A DNA stretch of 64,000 bases from Rhizoclosmatium globosum (Eukaryota > Chytridiomycota > Chytridiomycetes > Chytridiales > Chytriomycetaceae). Below are positions 49,930 to 61,641 of this stretch, piece after piece. The stretch's first letter is position 1. Each line of letters starts with the position of its first letter. Where the stretch lies: assembly GCA_002104985.1 (NCBI GenBank), contig MCGO01000027.1, forward strand, positions 310,001-374,000, in the 5' to 3' direction. The notes beneath the pieces were generated by a model. The model saw only the letters and a list, made by a program, of their open reading frames with translations, did no database searches and had not been told where the DNA came from. Made by a program: the position numbers and the translations under genes.

Positions 49930-50277
49930 TCAAATAGGGTCTTGCGATGAGTTGGAAAGCGCGATTGGACATTCGTAGCTGATTGGGTCGGCGAAAAGAG
50001 AACGGGCCGCGGAGTTTTCTTGTATGCAAGTGGAGCTAGATATGAAGGTGAATGGAAGGATTATCTGAAACATGGTCAAGGAAACTGCATCTATGAAAAC
50101 GGTCGCGCTTTTGTAGGAGAATTTAAGAACGATCGCCCTGCTCGTTTGGGGGCTCCCAAGTTTCAAAATGGTATTACTTTCTTTTACCGCTTCTTCTGCC
50201 TTACATTCTGGAATTCTAGAATATTCGTTCGTTTTAGATTTTCCGAAACGAAGAAAGACCTCCTTGTGTCCAAATGA
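49930..50277 (+). pseudogene. Truncated RSPH10-like MORN fragment
   Basis: This copy reads LYASGARYEGEWKDYLKHGQ without the stop of copy A and continues through NGRAFVGEFKNDRP. It is cut off at 50235 by the end of the duplicated block. Confidence 0.65.
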
Positions 50278-50592
50278 CTCTTGTTTGTTTTGACTCTTCG
50301 CCACTCACAGAGGTATAAATATTCGCGTTCTTCTTTTTTCTCCAACCCAGAACTGTCGTAACATTCATCAACGCATTCCCTCTTGGTTCTTGTTCAGGTT
50401 GGCACATCTCAAGTCCTTTCGGACCCATAGCAGTGTTCCATAGCAGTTCACTTGTCAGTTGTGACACGTCATACAGCCGGGTATAGTATCCCCTCACAAG
50501 CAAAATCCAAACTTGGCCGAAGTATCTCATGGCTACTTGGTACAGTGGGATTCTACTTTCAATAATCTTGAAATAAAATCCTCTTTATTTGT
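50278..50592. other. Intergenic stretch downstream of the dioxygenase gene
   Basis: No gene is visible. A GTATAAATATTCG element lies near 50312 on the plus strand, but I cannot link a transcript to it. Confidence 0.4.
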
Positions 50593-52004
50593 CTAACATT
50601 GGCCAAATTCTCTAAAAGCGGATGTATGGCTTGCAAATATATTAACAAATCTTTCTTGCTCTGGCATGAGGAAAAACTCGGAACCATGTTGTAGTGAATC
50701 CGCATAACACAAAGTGATGACTCCGTGGTAAACGCCAAGATACATTCCATACTCAGGCAACCACGCATACGATGGCCAGTTTCCTGTATACATCATGACT
50801 GTGGGGACGAGTTTGTCATTATTTCTGTCTTTGTGTGGGACAACTGGAACATTTAAGCTTAGACAGTGAAGATTGAAACCTTGGTTCAAGTCCTTGATGA
50901 ACAATTTTGCAGCGTCGTTGTCAGGATTTGTGGCCGAACCAAGGCCGTTCGAGATTGCTTTCAATCGTTCACCAGCAATCGGGAAAAAGGTTTCAACAAG
51001 AGTTCTTGCCAAAGCAGCGGATAGTTTAGACGCGACTTGAAATGAAAAGAAGTTATGGAAGACGCCACAGCCACTCAATTGCTGAGAAATGACTTTGAGA
51101 GGCTTTTCAGGATGAGCTTGCTCCTGGATTACAGCGGCATTCCACACCCCTCTGTGTTTGGGAATATCTTCTTTCTTGACAATATCAAATTCGTTCAAGG
51201 GCCGCATGTCGTGACTATTTGTGGATGGGCCAGGTAGAACGCCTTTTCCTTTTTGCCTGTACTTTGCTACGAGTGTTTTGTTGACTTTCAGCTGGTTGTC
51301 CAGTATTTCCGACGTCTGGAATGGTTTGATGAGGACAAAAATCAGGGTTTTCTTGACACTCTCAAAGATACACAGGTATCCAATACTTTGGTCCATCAGG
51401 GCTTCAGAGACTATCAATTGATTTGTTGGATGATCGTTTGGATTCTTGCTGACAAAGACGGACTTGAACTTCAGCCCGGGGTTCTTTGAGCCATTTCCAA
51501 TCAACGTTTTCACAAAGGAATCAACCTCTGCCGGCAATTCAGAAGTCCATTTCGGAGATGCCTTGTAGAGTTCAATAGTCTCATGCACACGTCTTTGAAT
51601 ATCGTTTCGTTCCTTCTTTGAGGGCTTGAAAGCGGAAAATACCGCGAAGGATGTGGCATGGCACAGGAACGAGCAGAAAGGCAGGAGTGTCAAGTCGGGA
51701 GGAGGTTGAGACCTGCCGTCATAATGAAACCAGGATCCGCAGGCATGACAACTGTGTTGAGCTAATGTAAGTGGATGTGATCGAATGGACATAGAACCTA
51801 CATAAACTTGTTGGCATTAGTTAACAGTTCAGGAAGGCGACTGGTATCTGATATCGCGAACATTGTCTCGGGAGTCAAGAGGCAATCCGTCATGAAGAAG
51901 TTGGAGTGTGAGTGTGTCTTGTTTTCGGACACTCTTCTTTTTTTCATTATCATCAAATTTGAGACTTGAGAGCTTTTGCTTTGAAATAGGAGAAAGATAT
52001 TCAT
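50593..52004 (-). CDS. TET/JBP-like 2-oxoglutarate Fe(II) dioxygenase
   Basis: Two exons (52004-51802 and 51751-50593) join in phase to 453 residues with a 50-nt intron (GTAGGT...CACAG). The C-terminal domain shows the iron ligands His374 and Asp376 in PHKDRNND. That H-x-D followed by Asn is typical of TET/JBP enzymes. The strand block LPEYGMYLGVYHGVITL and the distal ligand His423 in SLQHGSEF follow, with Arg435 a candidate 2-oxoglutarate anchor. TET/JBP enzymes oxidise 5-methylcytosine or thymine in DNA, and fungi have many relatives, often near DNA transposons. The N-terminus has a C-x2-C-x4-H...C-x3-C-H cluster (residues 69-100) that could bind zinc. A shorter single-exon model starting at 51792 is possible. 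Substrate is unknown. Confidence 0.72.
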
Positions 52005-52614
52005 GCCTGAGTTCAACAGTTATTCAGTTTAAATATACTATTTGGACAGAATCAAGACAGTCGTGAAACAGGATTGCCTGCAACTTGAAGCTGAGATAAA
52101 GAATACAAAACACTGCATCCTTTGATAAAAACCTTTAGAAACTGGACCTTCCTTGCTTGTGTGTATCGATACTCAGAATAAAACTCAAATCTCCATGTCT
52201 CAGGTGCTGCATTATTCTTTCATTATTGCTTTTGCTTGTTGTCAATTTTGCACAAACGAGTTTTTCCGCTGTCTCGTAACAAACAAAATCTTAACCCCAA
52301 AGCCTGTACGTGCCTTCTCCTCCACACCTTTGTTTCCACTCCCTCTCTGCCTCTCTCTCTCTCTCTCTCTCCGCCACAACCAAACTTCAGTTGAGCTGAG
52401 TAAATGCACAATGAAGGATAAATTGTGTTCCACAGTGCTGTCAAACATTCTTTCCCATCTTTGCCCCACCTCTACGCGTCTTGCACCTTATCCTTGATGA
52501 TTACGTGCTAATATATCTTACAGAAGAAATTCAAAAACACACCAACTACCCCAAGTCCAAAGACTAAGCTAAGTTATTCTATTTGTTGATAACAACAACC
52601 CCAAAACTACAGGA
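52005..52614. other. Divergent intergenic stretch
   Basis: This separates the dioxygenase and NYN genes, which are transcribed away from each other. It includes a CT microsatellite at about 52347-52371. No gene is recognised. Confidence 0.5.
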
Positions 52615-53331
52615 ATGCCACGGTACGTTTACGTATTCTTGGATAGCGAAAACGTGCCACCAGGGAGGCATCAGGTATGACTGTTTGTTGGTAAACCTCC
52701 ACGTATTGGTGTTCTAACTACTCTTTGCTTTCAGAGCAGTAGCTCGTATTTCCAGGCCATCATGGAACCCTTCATGGCACCCCAGACTCCCGGCGAGGAG
52801 GTTGTACCTGGATGCTTTGAAGTGATGACTGGGATTCGGTCGCGCAATGCTGGGACCAACCATCAGATCTCTGGCTACAGAGCGGCTGGCTGTGGATTCC
52901 GCGAGTCTTTGGTTGACGAACCAGAGGCTGCTGACAGCATCCACGGAGCCGGAATCCGCCAGGCTGTGGATTTCCACATGCGATTCCGCGCACAAGAACC
53001 TGCCACGCTGGTCCATGTCAGTTCTGACACTGGATTTTTTGGTCCCATAGCTGCTGCCGTGCACGCAGGGTTCGATGTGGTGGTGGTACACACTGGAAAC
53101 AGGTTCAGCCTCACCAAGTACCACGCCTTGGCACAGGGTCTTGCTGCACCCACTCTTGTGTCAATTTCGAGCCTCAAGAACAAAACCTACACATATACAA
53201 TGCAGCCTCGTGTTCCTCCGACTGCAGAGTACATGGTTCCTCTTCTTCCCAACATACTTCCTCCACAAGTCGCAGCCAACTGGCAAGAGGGAGCTGGTCA
53301 TTTTATGAGACCACAGCTATTGTTTGATTAG
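52615..53331 (+). CDS. NYN-domain (PIN-like) putative ribonuclease
   Basis: Two exons (52615-52674 and 52735-53331) give 218 residues. The N-terminus YVYVFLDSENVPP carries the D-x-x-N motif of NYN domains. RQAVDFHMRF follows, then LVHVSSDTGFFGPI with the second conserved Asp, and GFDVVVVHTG. These elements match the NYN subgroup of PIN-like metal-dependent RNases (relatives of LabA and MARF1). The last 60 residues are proline-rich and not recognised. The usual third and fourth acidic residues cannot be assigned with confidence. It is divergent from the dioxygenase gene. Confidence 0.72.
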
Positions 53332-53399
53332 TTGATGAAGGGAATGAAGGGTTGAAATGGGTTTGTTGCTGTATATGTTGCTGGAACCTGGAGGATGAA

Positions 53400-53690
53400 C
53401 GGTGGAAAGGGCAGCGCAGTTATGGCGTGGTGTCGGGTTGAAGGGAGGGATAATTGGTGTGCTGTATAGAGGTGGAAAGGGCAGCGCAGTTATGGCGTGG
53501 TGTTGGGTTGAAGGGAGGGATAATTGGTGTGCTGTATAGAGGTGGAAAGGGCAGCGCAGTTATGGCGTGGTGTTGGGTTGAAGGGAGGGATAATTGGTGT
53601 GCTGTATAGAGGTGGAAAGGGCAGCGCAGTTATGGCGTGGTGTTGGGTTGAAGGGAGGGATAATTGGTGTGCTGTATAGAGGGTGGTTGA
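53400..53690. repeat. 70-bp minisatellite, about 4.2 copies
   Basis: The unit begins GGTGGAAAGGGCAGCGCAG and recurs at 53401, 53471, 53541 and 53611, then partly at about 53680. The copies differ by very few bases. Confidence 0.93.
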
Positions 53691-55160
53691 AGGGTGGGAT
53701 TTATCCAGGATTCGGGAGTAGAAGTTGGTGTTTCTTTATTCAATCTGTTTTTATCCAAATACAAATATCATTCTATCAGTCACTTTATTCTGATGTGATG
53801 TAGACAATACTTTTGTGGCTAAACACAACGAAATGTTTCGGACATCCTCCTTTTTTTCCATTCTTTCCTGTGCACGACGTCTCCTTCTCCAACCATTCCC
53901 CAACTAACTCTTCACCTGTGATGCTACATTTCTTGTTCATTCACTGTGATGCCTGATGCGCCTCAGGCGGAGAGTGGCTTCTGCGATGCACAGTAACCAA
54001 ATGCGCCTCAGGCGGAACTTGTGTGTGTGTGTTGCAGCTAGCCCAATGGAGTTACAGTGACTGGGAAATAGAGCATTCAAAGGTGGTTTGTTGGATGGTT
54101 TGTTGGTTGGATGGTTTGTTGGATGGTTGGTTGGTTGGATGGTTTGTTGGTTGGTTTGTTGGTTGGTTGGATGGTTGGTTGGTTGGTTGCGTTGGTTGGT
54201 TGGTTGGTTGGTTGGTTGGAGAGATCGTGTTGCTTATCCTGCTGGACACCTCCAAACTCGACCCTTCAGTCGTTTCTCCAGTGCAACCACGCGCAAACAA
54301 TGTCTGATTGGCAATGGGCTCTCTGCATCGCTTGATGGAAAGGTAAGCTTTTGTTGTGCACTTTATGTTTTCTCATACTCATCTTTTGGGCATCTAATAT
54401 ATAGTATCGAATATCATTATTGATACTGGAATGTGCTGCCATGCATATTTTCGCTCGACGAGGACCCTTGCGTTGATCAGACGGCCACACATCAATTCAA
54501 CCAAAGATTGTGCAAGTATACACTCAAGAATATGGTTTCAAGCAAACTTCTGGTGAAGGGACTAGCAGTATGTTCAAATATTGATGGATAAGAAGAGGTA
54601 AGACATCCCCCGTCTCTCAGGTTGGCGCTAAAAACATCATTCTGTCAGTTTCTCTTCACAAACAATCATGCTGTTGAAGGGGGAGCTATCACTCTTCACA
54701 TCTCAGCATCTTCGTCAACTGCTCCGAAACAACCACACACACGTACACTTGCACCATCCAGCCAGATCAAACCAATTCAATGAATGCAGCATTTCTTTGG
54801 GCGTCGTGGGTCCTTGTCCAACACGCCAAGTGCAAATTCCAACAAAGGAAACGTAACAACAGGGGGCTTCGTGGACTCGTCTGCTTCGTCTTTGGCACCA
54901 CTTTTGTCGATGAGGAAGGACCTGGGTCGCCGTCTGGACTGAAGGAGCCTAGCAATAATCCAACACGACTCAAGGTGCTTCCCAGCTCCCTTCCCCTTCT
55001 CACATTCAACAATCTAATCCAACCATCTTCATCCCTGCTTCAGAATCAACTGAATCCGCCCTCAGAGCCGGTACACTGCCTCCAACAATCAAGTGTCCCA
55101 ACACTGACCAACAAACTCAAAGAAACAGTAAACGAATCTCATCAAAAAGGTGACTAACAA
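53691..55160. other. Accessory stretch with TTGG(A/T) simple repeats
   Basis: At 54081-54222 the plus strand is a TTGG/ATGG/TTTG repeat that yields long but meaningless Gly/Trp/Val frames. Short TGCGCCTCAGGCGGA motifs occur at about 53955 and 54003. The frames at 54668-55157 are protein-like in places but not recognised. Confidence 0.5.
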
Positions 55161-55164
55161 CAGA

Positions 55165-57230
55165 AATCAAGAGAGGAGTACTTACTGTTGCTCAACAGGA
55201 GGCTGCTGACGTGAAAATTGCATTAGAATGTGTTGACAAAAATGGTTGCTTCCAAGGCCCGTGCTGACGAAGGAATAGAGTCCTTCAATCACCTGAAAAA
55301 TGAATGCGACGTAACAACAGAAATCAAGAGAGGAGTACTTACTGTTGCTCAACAGGAGGCTGCTGACGTGAAAATTGCATTAGAATGTGTTGACAAAAAT
55401 GGTTGCTTCCAAGGCCCGTGCTGACGAAGGAATAGAGTCCTTCAATCACCTGAAAAATGAATGCGACGCTACAAAGATGTTTTTGGCCTGCTTGACTAAA
55501 GAGGTCGAATGGGCAAAACCGTGTATTGCTCAACTATCGACCCAAATCAATGCGGAAGCTGAAAATGGGTGAACGCATGCAGGCATTGAATGAGGAGTTT
55601 GATGGTGCAAAGTCGTTGATTGATTAGCAATTGTGTCAACTGGAGGAAGTGCAGCTTGATTGTAATGAAGCAAACGTGCCGCTGATGAATTTGACGGAAG
55701 AGTTGGAGACTGTCAAGAAAAAGACTAACTCCAAGGAACAGTCGCAAGAAATGGAGGAAATAAACCAAGAGCTTTCATGTGAACAAGAAAGAATGGAAAG
55801 TGCTGGGCGGGAAATGGAATGCGCAGTTTGTGGAGGTGGAGAATCTGCACGCGAACAAGCTGCTTGATCTGTTGAATTAACCCAAAAAGCACATGGTGAT
55901 GCTGATGTTCGTGTTGCGGAAGCTCAGAAGCACGCACTTCTCGCAAGGGAGGACTTCGAACGTTCCCAAGCAAAGGTTTCCCAAAGAGAATCAGACGTGT
56001 CAGATCTTGAAGTGGCCTTGGCTGTAATGACGAAGGAGAGAGACGAAGTGGTATGTCTAACCGTGCTTTGTTTGTTTGTTTAATGAGTCGTTGCTATAGA
56101 AATGGGAATGGAATGTGACCAGAGATAACTCAGTGGCATACAATCAAACTTGGACGTGAGTGAAGGAAGCCTTTTGGATTTGGAAGCGCCGTTGAGGGAT
56201 TCCAAGGCACCAGAGGTTGTGTTGCAAGCACAAGTCCAAAGGGACGAGTTTGTTGGGTGAGATTCAAGCTGCTCTTCAACAAAGTGTGGTTGATGTTGGC
56301 AAGTGGGAGCAAAGAGCCAGGGAATAGAAGAATAGGTTGTTCTGGCAATGTTGGTTTGGTGAGTTTTTTCAATGCGGGGTTTGTCGGGAGGGTATTAAAA
56401 TCATGCTTTGTAGCAATCGCAAGTTGTTGCTGATGCTCAAGAAGCTCTAAAAGTTGCAGAAAAGCGGGTTGAAAACCTTGTGCGTGAGAAAGATGAACTT
56501 ACAAGCAAATGGCTGTTACTGCTGCCTCTTTGGAAGAGGCGTGAAAGATTTCAAATACAAAGGCTTATGAATTGACGGTGAAGACACAGAAGTTTGAGGC
56601 TCAAACTGTGATTATCCATGAACTGGAGAGTCGATGCTCTGAATTGGTGAGTTGGTGTGTTCTTTGTCTTCAAGATCTAATTCTTTGGGTAGACAAATTC
56701 TGTTGCGGCTGCTGAAACCTGGGTCGAAGGATGCTGAGCCCACAATGTCAGTCATGACACAACAATTCGAAACTTTTGCAAAATGAGGAGTAGTCTCACA
56801 ATATCGTGTCTCTTTCAAGTGGACATTCCAACTTCCGACTGTTTGTTGGATGAAGGTGCTTGAAAGGGCTGATCATCCTCGCACTTCTGCCATCTGGAAG
56901 AGACTTTCCTAAAAATCCACCCCAACAGGTTGTTTTCAGAGAAGGAGGTGGAAGTTATTGTTAGTGCCCCGATGGGAGTGAAGCATGGCTGATAAAAAGG
57001 AGTGTCTTGACCCCACAAACGTTGAGTTGGTAGAACAGATTCGGCGCTTGGAGGCTGAAGCTGTTATGAATGCGGAGGTGTTGAGCAGTGTCCAGAAGCT
57101 GTTGACTGTGGCCACGACTGAAGCCGAAGGAATGGAAATCGAATGGTCCACTTTTCTTCTTCTTGGAGAAATATACCACGCTGTGAGATTCCACATGGAA
57201 GCAAAGTGGAATAAGGTTGTTTGAAACGTC
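55165..57230 (+). pseudogene. Degenerate coiled-coil protein gene
   Basis: Broken frames encode Glu/Lys/Ala-rich, heptad-like sequence, for example QQEAADVKIALECVDK, SDLEVALAVMTKERDEV and VELVEQIRRLEAEAVMNAEV. A 157-bp unit is tandemly duplicated at about 55165-55470. Stops and frame shifts are frequent. Some breaks could be introns, but several interrupt obvious heptads. The family cannot be named beyond coiled coil. It may be continuous with the following DOP1-like sequence or may simply be adjacent. Confidence 0.45.
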
Positions 57231-57319
57231 ATTGTGCCATTCACACATCAACACAGTTCGATCTGGAGCTTGTCAGTGGATATTCACAAACTTACCTGCC
57301 CTTATACAATTATTATTTA

Positions 57320-60300
57320 GCTGGACAAGGACAAAATTGGGTCGGCCATGTTGGATCAAGTTTTATCTTTAAGTCGTTGAAGGAAAAAAGTTTGGTGTTG
57401 GCAAATTACAAGGAGGTGCTTTGTTGCGGTTTCCTTTCACGTATCTTCATTTTGATTCGGTTCTCAGCTCCTACAATCTGCTGAGATGTTGCTTGATTCA
57501 ATCAACCCGTATACAATTTGGAAACATATCTACCATTTGGTCATTGCGAATCCGATTGGACCATGTCAAACCATGCAAGAATACCAGCTCTTTGATTTGA
57601 TGCTGGGGATTGTTTGTGTGGAGGAAGAAGATGTGAAGCGTATTCATCTGCCGATTTTGTTGTGTTGGTTAAGTTACCAGCTTGATGTGAGTTTGACTTC
57701 CTTTCTCCAATGTCAATTTAGAAAACTCAAGAAAAACTTAGATGTTCAAAAAAAAGTTAGACGACTTTACCGAAACCTCGCACAAATTACCACTCTTTCT
57801 CGGAGTATGTTCCAAAGTTCTCTCCAATATACCTCGCGAAAGTATGACAAAGTCATGGATTTTGAAACTGTCAGAATCTAACAGGTCAGAACGAATTCCG
57901 ATGCGGCCAGTGGAATCACGGAAAGCCGGTGTTAAAAAGACGTCTCCTACTTCTGCAACCGGTGCATCCAACATCAGCATCTCATCCTTCTGCTCTCTTC
58001 CATATGGAACCGTTGTGAATGAAGCAGAAGAAACAGCACTTGACGAACCAGCCGTGTTTCAGTCCCGTCCATCTCTGAATTTGTAATTGGTCGCCCTGTT
58101 GTCGAACTCAGCTTCACCAACTTCCAACTGTTTCTGACAAGCTTGTTGGATCAAGTTATTACAGTCTTTGGACCCTGAACTGTAGTTGACAGTGTTGTTT
58201 CGCCCACTGGTGTCAGCGTCAACAACTCGGAGAAATATTCTATTGTCATGTTGATTGAGGAAACGTGCCGAATGATTGAATGATTGAAGTGCTTGCGTCT
58301 GCGTATTTGGAGGTACACTCGAAACCCCAGCAAAGAAGCTTGGTGGCTCTGGAGTATGAGTACTGGGATTGGTTTCTTGCGTTGAGCGAGTGCGTGACAC
58401 AGGTGAGTTCCCATTTTTAGTTTGAACGGTGCGAGGTAAAGCTAACCATTAAACTTTTTAGACGTCTGAGTTTAGTGTCCTGAACGTCTCGCTTTCTTGC
58501 GTCCTCCAAATATTGTTGCAGGCGCGTTCTTCTTCCGTGACACTGAAATTTGATGTTAAGCTGTTTATTCAAGTTTCCGTTAGCAGAGTAAGCATCTATC
58601 ATCCTCTCCAAACAACACAGCATTTACAAAGACATTTTCAAATAGTTATGGCTCTGCTTGGATTCCGAGCCTTTTGGAATCTATCATACCCGAGCCGTAG
58701 ATTTAATTTGGAAACTGAGCAGTGTGACCAAGTTTGGTTCTTACATTGTCGAAGACGTTGTTGCCAACTTTCTCTCGTCGCGCGATTTGGTGGATTTGCT
58801 CTTGCATCAACAGAGATTTGGAATTCTGTGGAGGTTGAGTGAAGGCAGACTGGAATCGCGTTTCCGAAGCCTCTGGTTTTGGTAGTGGACGCGTTGAGGA
58901 GTTAGAATCCGTCGATTAGGCGGATTGGAGAAGCGTGGTTGAAAACGTATGTCAAGTCTTACTCGAGGTGGGGAACAAGTCTATTTTTGAAATCGTAGCT
59001 TACATATTTGTGTTTTGTAGAGTGATTGAGCCTATTTTGGCGACACTCCTCCATCCTGATATATTTGTATTTTCGGAACCAACAATGATTGGTAACCAAG
59101 AAGAAACGGTATTCTACTACAAGCGTGAGTTCAACATGGGTCAAGTTCTGTACTCGATGGAGACACTCTCCTTGTTATTGGCTGGACACCGCCCTCTGCT
59201 TCAAACTTTATGGTCGGAGAGTGTCAAAGAAGCAGATTTTTTGGAATTGAAGGATGTGTCGTGGTTACATAACGGTTTGTTGTAAAAAAAGACGTTGGTG
59301 TTACTGATCCTGATTTGTCCAGAGTTTAATACTTCGCTCGGAGACCTCAAATATGCTGAAATACTGATGTTTATCTGTTTGAGGTAGTTTATTACACTTT
59401 TAGTTTACCGCACAGTCTTACTCCGTGTTTCAGATTTCTTCGTACCGAAGTCTATGATGGAGGCGCGTTTCAACTCAAATATGAGAAGCTTCAAGCCATA
59501 AACACATCCATCCAGTCTCAATCCTGTGAATTCATTTCGAAGTTCCTTGGATTCTCTGAAGTCCAAAGCACCATGAACACAGTAGTTGCCAAAGTCCTGA
59601 TTCACAAAATCGCGTATTCGATTTCAGTTGCTCAGCTTGATCTCCAACCTCGTTTACTGCTTGTGTGGAGCTTGTTGTACGAGAATCAAGAGAAGCTGAT
59701 GTTGAGCCATCACAGTTCCATGCGACAAAATTCCATGACTGTGGGTGACGCGTTGGATAATCTGATTGTATCAAGTCGAGAAGTATTAGAACTTTCAGCG
59801 TCGAATTCCAAATTGGATGAGCAAGTGAATTCATTTGGTTCGTGTTGATTGAATCTGCCCTCACAACTACTGACACTTCCATTTCAGAAACGCTTCCTGG
59901 TTTCTTGCAAATGGTGCTTAGATCTCTGACTCAGAGCTCAAACAGACACGTGCTTCAGCATTGAATAGACTTTATCCTTTTGATTCTTCCTCGTCTCAAT
60001 ATTTCCTTCTGGTCCTTCCTTCAGCCCATTATATCCATCATCTGCGACCAGATTTCTCTTCGTGAGAAAAAAATGAGTGTGTACGTCGAGTGGTGCACAG
60101 AGAACTTCCGGAACAGAGGTGCAATTGGAGCTCCGGACACTGACGTTGTAATATTGGTTGTCGCTTTGAATCGTATTGTTGAATTCTGTTTGGCAAGCAA
60201 AGTGAACTGGAACAAGAGTAAAATCGAAAAGATAAAGGGAGGAACAAATATTTGGGATTTCGGAATTGTTTCAAGTGTGTTTGTTGATAGCTCGTCGCCT

Positions 60301-61640
60301 GATGCCTTGGAGTAAGAACCGCAGAATTCCAGGTGAGCTGCTTCCTGCCGTTTGTTTGTTTTGTTTATAACATTCGTTTGTTCAGGGATGCCATCATTGA
60401 ACTTCTGCCAGGAGTTTTGGGTGTGCTTGAAGTCGTTGTTTTCCCTGTTCAAGAGAGATCCTTTTGCATCTGATAGTCCCAGTTCCAAGTCTCTGACGTC
60501 ATATTAACTCTCAGGTGCCTCTCTGGATTTCTTGTGCGTCTCGGTCAAAAGTAGTATCCGCCATATCTTACAAACAATCTATTCCAAGTTCCCTGCACAT
60601 TTAGTCGAATCAACTCTGGAGGTGTGGTTCTCGGACTGTGATGAGTTGGTTGAAGGGAAGGCTTTCATGTGGGATAACTCTGTCTTGGATATGATTCACT
60701 TGGTTCCTGATTTGACACAGAGGCTCTGATGATGCATGTGCTGGATGGACTGAGGACTCGGTTCGGATTCGCTCAGAACATTGCATCATCGAAAGACAAA
60801 GGAAATCCATTCTACGTGCGATCAAAACAGATGTACGTGTTCGTGTAGTTAGTTGTCGCTTTTCGTTTTTCGCTAACGACTAGAGTTAGATCTGATACTC
60901 ACCTTCTCTTCTTCTTGGAGAAATACATTGTGTTGTTTGCAGATCCAGAAACTGTCTACGAGGTGTGGCCTTCTATTCATACTCACGCAAAGGACTGCGT
61001 ACCATTACCTCTGGTCCTAAACTCGAATTATTTCCTCCCTGTTTTGCTTAAGTGAGAATTTTCTTTCCTTTTTTGTTTCAACTAAACTCGCAAACCAAGG
61101 CTCGTCGCTGTTTGTATTGAAAAGTTGGTTTTGAACAAAACACTTTGATGACAAGCGAAAGAGATTCCACTTGGATGAAATCTTCCAAAAGCTCTTTGAT
61201 CTGACGATTCTGTATTGTGCCAAACCTCCAGAAGTTTCTGCATTGACGCAAGCTCCAGCAATTATTCTGCCATCGTTGAGTTTGAAGTGAGCTGTTGGAG
61301 GCAATGAGGTGAATGTGTTCTTCCATTGATTTATTGGATGTTAACCTTGATTTCAGCGTGACAACGCGTCTTCACTCTGTTCCCGAACTTCGCTTCGCAC
61401 CATGCATACTGTTTTGGACAAGCAACAACTTGCACCCTTCATTTCAACCTTGAGTCACCATACATATTCGTCCACATTCACAGCAGCAAAACCAGATATG
61501 GCGTTTATTGAGGAAGTCTTTGAAGCAGATATAATGGACACGGATAGCAATGGATCGCCCTCTACCTCGTCACCGTCGCCAGAGACACGGGTTCTTACAC
61601 CCAACATGAGTCCCAAACCAGAACCTGCAAAGTTAAAATG
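57320..61640 (+). pseudogene. DOP1 (Dopey)-like pseudogene
   Basis: Ordered segments match the Dopey family. They are SINPYTIWKHIYHLVIAN (57490), EEEDVKRIHLPILLCWL (57620), YHTRAVDLIWKLSS and RFGILWRLSEG (58680-58840), KPLVLVVDALRS then NPSIRRIGEAWLKTYVKSY (58870-58970), VIEPILATLLHPDIFVFSE (59020) and QTIYSKFPAHLVESTLEVW (60570). DOP1 works with Mon2 at the trans-Golgi and endosomes in membrane traffic. Here a one-base deletion precedes KPLVLV and an in-frame TAG splits LRS and NPSIRR, so the copy is broken even allowing for introns. The C-terminal frame 61402-61641 is open. An intact copy may exist elsewhere. A sequencing-error origin of the breaks cannot be excluded. Confidence 0.65.
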
Positions 61641-61641
61641 A

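Larger units (their letters stand above)
46422..50235. repeat. Segmental duplication, copy B
   Basis: This is the second copy of the 3.8-kb block at 40717-44535. After 50235 the two copies diverge abruptly: copy A continues into the rest of the RSPH10-like pseudogene, copy B into unrelated sequence. The duplicated block therefore ends inside that pseudogene. Confidence 0.95.

Noticed and set aside
54023..54423. Gly/Trp/Val/Leu-rich frames resembling membrane proteins
   Set aside because: They are translations of a TTGG/ATGG simple repeat in all three frames.
58909..58914. Reassigned TAG codon (alternative nuclear code) in the DOP1-like region
   Set aside because: A nearby one-base deletion shows that the copy is simply broken, and the intact genes end normally on TAA, TGA or TAG.
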